The notes beneath the pieces are model-generated. The model ran no database searches. It saw nothing but the letters and a program-made list of their open reading frames with translations, and was not told where the DNA came from. Source: Burkholderiaceae bacterium (GTDB lineage: Bacteria > Pseudomonadota > Gammaproteobacteria > Burkholderiales > Burkholderiaceae_C). Taken from it: a DNA stretch of 39,672 bases. Positions 37,364 through 39,672 of the stretch are shown here, piece by piece. Position 1 is the first letter of the stretch; each line of letters starts with the position of its first letter. The translations under genes were made by a program, and so were the position numbers. The stretch spans positions 1 to 39,672 of the forward strand of contig JAKOND010000242.1 of assembly GCA_022702125.1 (NCBI GenBank), given 5' to 3'.

Positions 37364-39003
37364 AGGAAGGCTTCCGCCAGTCCATGGCCTGGCTGCACAC
37401 CTGGACCGGCCTGCTGGTCGGCTGGCTCCTGTTCGCCATCTTCTGCGCCGGCACCTCGGCCTACTACCAGGACGAGATCACGCTCTGGATGCGGCCCGAG
37501 CTGCACCGCGCCGCCGCCGGCCCGGTGCCGCAGGAGGAGGCCGCCGCCCGTGCGGTCGCCACGCTGCAGCAGCGCGCGGGCCACTCGCCGCGCTGGTTCA
37601 TCAACCTGCCGACCGAGCGCGAGCCGTCGGTGCGCGCCGCGTGGATGGCGCCGCGCCCGCCCGAGGGCGCGCCCCCGCTGACCGGCCGCCGCCGCTTCGA
37701 GCGCGCGGAATTCGACCCGCGCACCGGCGCCGTCCTCGCGGCCCCGCGCGAGACCCGCGGCGGCGAATTCCTCTACCGCCTGCATTTCGACCTGCACTAC
37801 ATGCCGGCGATCTGGGGCCGCTGGATCGTGGGCTTCTGCGCGATGTTCATGCTGGTGGCCATCGCCACCGGCATCGTCACCCACAGGCGCATCTTCAAGG
37901 ACTTCTTCACCTTCCGGCCGAAGAAGGGCCAGCGCAGCTGGCTCGACGCGCACAACGCCACCGCGGTGCTGGCGCTGCCCTACCACCTGATGATCACCTA
38001 CACCGGGCTGGTCACGCTGATGTTCATGTACATGCCGTGGGCGCCGCAGGCGGTCTACCGGGGCGACGAGAAGGCCTTCTTCGCGGACGTGTTCCCGGCC
38101 ACCGCCGAGCGCGACGGCAAGCCCGCCGGCGTCGCGGCGCCGCTCGTGCCGATCGCGCCGCTGGTGGCGCAGGCCCGCGCCCGGTGGGGCGGGGCGCCGG
38201 TCGGGCGGATCACCGTCAACCACCCGGGCGACGCGAAGGCCACCGTGGTGCTGCAGCGCCAGGCGGGCCGGGGCCTGTCGTCCGACCAGCCGGTGGTGCG
38301 CTTCGACGGCGCGACCGGCGCGCTGATTTCCGCGGCGGGCGAGGACGCCCGGCCGGCGGCGCAGACGCGCGGGGTGATGGTCGGGCTCCACACGGCGCAC
38401 TTCTCCAGCCCGCTGCTGCGGGCGCTGTTCTTCGTCTCGGGCCTGGCGGGCTGCGCGATGGTGGCCACCGGGCTGCTGCTGTGGGCCGTGAAGGAGCGCC
38501 AGAAGTACGCCAAGGCCGTGGCCAAGGGCGGCCGGGCGGGCTTCGGCGTGCGGCTGGTGGACGGGCTCAACATCGGCGCGGTGGCCGGCATGCCGCTGGC
38601 GATCGGCGCGTACTTCTGGTCCAACCGGCTGCTGCCGGTCGGGCTGGCGGAGCGGCCGCAGGCGGAAATCGCCTGCTTCTTCGGCGCCTGGGCGCTGGCG
38701 CTGGCGGCCGGGCTGGCCTGGCCGTCGCGGCGGATGTGGCAGGCGGTGCTGTATGCGGGCGCGGCGCTGTTCGCCGGCATCCCGCTGCTCGACGCCGCGA
38801 CCAGCGACAGCCCCCTGGGCACGACGCTGCGGCACGGGCCGGCCGCGGTGGCCGCCTTCGACCTGGTGACGCTGGCGCTGGGCGGGTGCCTGGGCGCGGC
38901 GGCGTGGTGGGTGGGCCGCAGGAAGCCGGCGGTGCGCTCGGCGCGGCAACGGCCGGCCGCGACGACCGCGACCGGCGCGGTGGCCGTGGAGGCAGCGCGA
39001 TGA
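37360..39003 (+). CDS. PepSY-associated transmembrane protein (PiuB-like)
   Basis: 547-residue inner-membrane protein. It starts KEGFRQSMAWLHTWTGLLVGW, the typical first helix with conserved His, and further helices are near 155-185 (IVGFCAMFMLVAIATGIVTH), 205-230, 355-385 and four in the last 150 residues. Periplasmic PepSY-like segments lie between (RFERAEFDPRTGAVL and VVRFDGATGALIS). Conserved His residues in HFDLHYMP and HTAHFSSP could bind haem or metal. Such proteins accompany TonB-dependent siderophore receptors and some act as ferric-siderophore reductases, as described for PiuB/FoxB-type proteins. Overlaps both neighbours by 4 bp. Confidence 0.92.
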   Translation: MKEGFRQSMAWLHTWTGLLVGWLLFAIFCAGTSAYYQDEITLWMRPELHRAAAGPVPQEEAAARAVATLQQRAGHSPRWFINLPTEREPSVRAAWMAPRPPEGAPPLTGRRRFERAEFDPRTGAVLAAPRETRGGEFLYRLHFDLHYMPAIWGRWIVGFCAMFMLVAIATGIVTHRRIFKDFFTFRPKKGQRSWLDAHNATAVLALPYHLMITYTGLVTLMFMYMPWAPQAVYRGDEKAFFADVFPATAERDGKPAGVAAPLVPIAPLVAQARARWGGAPVGRITVNHPGDAKATVVLQRQAGRGLSSDQPVVRFDGATGALISAAGEDARPAAQTRGVMVGLHTAHFSSPLLRALFFVSGLAGCAMVATGLLLWAVKERQKYAKAVAKGGRAGFGVRLVDGLNIGAVAGMPLAIGAYFWSNRLLPVGLAERPQAEIACFFGAWALALAAGLAWPSRRMWQAVLYAGAALFAGIPLLDAATSDSPLGTTLRHGPAAVAAFDLVTLALGGCLGAAAWWVGRRKPAVRSARQRPAATTATGAVAVEAAR

Positions 39004-39359
39004 GCGGCGCCTGGCTCGCCACCGGCGCCTTCGCCGGATCGCTCGCTGCCATGGCGGCTTTCGGGCTGGCGATGGACCGGCATTTCGAGGACGTCTTCGG
39101 CCGGGGCCGCGCGCCCGGGCGCTGGCGCTTGCCGTTGCGCGTGGCGGGCGGCGCCTGCCTGGTCGCCGGCCTCCTCGCCAGCCTGGCGCTGCAGGGCCGG
39201 ACGGTGGGCTGGGTGCTGTGGCTGGGCGTGCTGACCGCCGCCGCGCTGGCGACGGCCGGGGCCCTGAGCTACGCACCGCGCGCGGTGCCCTGGATCGCGG
39301 GCGGGGCGGCGGGCGTCCTGTCGCTGGCCTGCGCGCTGGCGGCCGCCAGCGGCGGCTGA
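39000..39359 (+). CDS. DUF3325 domain small membrane protein
   Basis: 119-residue protein with four hydrophobic stretches (about 7-24, 44-64, 68-86, 94-115), ending the DUF4198-DUF3649-PepSY operon, where DUF3325 proteins are usually found. Its ATG overlaps the PepSY stop (ATGA). The loop DRHFEDVFGRGRAPGRWR is charged and likely cytoplasmic. Function is unknown; context says iron or siderophore metabolism. Confidence 0.85.
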   Translation: MSGAWLATGAFAGSLAAMAAFGLAMDRHFEDVFGRGRAPGRWRLPLRVAGGACLVAGLLASLALQGRTVGWVLWLGVLTAAALATAGALSYAPRAVPWIAGGAAGVLSLACALAAASGG

Positions 39360-39534
39360 GTCCAGCGACCCCGGCGCCCGTCCCGGCGCCCCATTTACCC
39401 CCGGATGCACCAATGCGCGCGCTGCGCACCGCCGCAGCGCGCCGCCAGGACTGACCGCACGCCCGGTTTTGATGCGTCCGCCGGCCAAAAGGCCACACCG
39501 GCGCAGGCATGGTTTGTGCTGATACTCGCAAAGA

Positions 39535-39558
39535 ATACTTTAAATATATTTGAAGTAT
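39535..39558. promoter_or_regulatory. AT-rich 24-bp palindrome upstream of the DapA-like gene
   Basis: ATACTT (39535-39540) and AAGTAT (39553-39558) flank AAATATATTT, giving a palindrome with a single mismatched pair in a genome that is otherwise GC-rich. It lies 27 bp before the start at 39586 and is a likely operator, possibly for a GntR-type regulator of sugar-acid genes (inference). Confidence 0.5.
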
Positions 39559-39585
39559 CTTTTCAAAGTCCCGAACGGAGTATCC

Positions 39586-39672
39586 ATGAGCAGCCAACCC
39601 TGGAGCGGCATCTTCCCCGCCATCACCACCAAGTTCCACGCCGACGAGCGCATCGACGCCGAGGGCACCGCC
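39586..39672 (+). CDS. DapA-superfamily aldolase/dehydratase, first 29 codons (cut by window edge)
   Basis: Only MSSQPWSGIFPAITTKF and a few more residues (DERIDAEGTA) are visible. The GIFPAITTKF phrase is the first beta strand of the dihydrodipicolinate synthase superfamily (type I aldolase barrel). Which member it is (DapA, sugar-acid dehydratase or aldolase) cannot be told. ACGGAG lies 6 bp before the ATG. The preceding 226 bp hold a GC hairpin (GCCGG/CCGGC near 39480-39502) and the AT-rich palindrome. Confidence 0.8.
   Translation, partial: MSSQPWSGIFPAITTKFHADERIDAEGTA

Overview
The window is an ordinary-looking, very GC-rich chromosomal segment of a betaproteobacterium, most likely a Burkholderiales member near the Comamonadaceae. 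This rests on gene content and wording of the proteins (three-subunit transhydrogenase, MetX/MetW pair, KdsD-KdsC-LptC order, LptD-SurA-RsmA order with a divergent sugar kinase, MaeB with a fused phosphotransacetylase domain, DUF3649/PepSY/DUF3325 iron cluster). Genus cannot be fixed from the sequence alone.

Layout. 1-2154 (minus): pntB (cut by the window edge), pntAb, pntAa. 2155-2539: AT-rich divergent regulatory region with two inverted repeats. 2540-3859: aceA. 4126-8418: rpmH-rnpA-yidD-yidC-mnmE, the cluster that usually sits beside dnaA/oriC, but here without dnaA. 8619-9638: a small secreted Ser/Gly-rich protein and apt. 9775-12986: kdsD-kdsC-lptC-SDR, Kdo synthesis and LPS export, tightly overlapped. 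13122-14332 (minus): two tandem RRM/Gly-rich RNA-binding proteins with related leaders. 14568-16507: a SAM-II-type riboswitch plus terminator in front of metX-metW. 16508-17143: no gene, but a G-rich repeat tract and two inverted copies of a structured REP-like element. 17144-23271: M20 dipeptidase, YidB-family protein, exported M20 peptidase, a haem-oxygenase-like diiron protein, RsmE. 23351-29685: an AmgK-like kinase divergent from lptD-surA-rsmA (outer-membrane biogenesis and rRNA methylation). 29756-30941 (minus): secreted guanyl-type ribonuclease and barstar inhibitor, followed by an orphan coding-like fragment. 31114-36133 (minus): maeB, a NadM/Nudix fusion, and a rubredoxin-reductase-like flavoprotein. 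36250-39359: a probably Fur-controlled four-gene operon (DUF4198, DUF3649, PepSY, DUF3325). 39586-end: start of a DapA-superfamily gene behind an AT-rich palindrome.

How the parts connect: several genes serve the envelope (yidC, kdsD, kdsC, lptC, lptD, surA, amgK), several serve translation (rpmH, rnpA, mnmE, rsmE, rsmA), and aceA, pntAB and maeB serve carbon and NADPH balance. No phage, insertion sequence, CRISPR array, tRNA or rRNA was recognised. The most interesting items are the SAM-II switch with a terminator ending four bases before the metX start codon, the covarying REP-like pair at 16582-16885, the duplicated RRM genes with conserved leaders, and the haem-oxygenase-like enzyme at 20842-22353. 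All conclusions come from reading the sequence; no database search was run.
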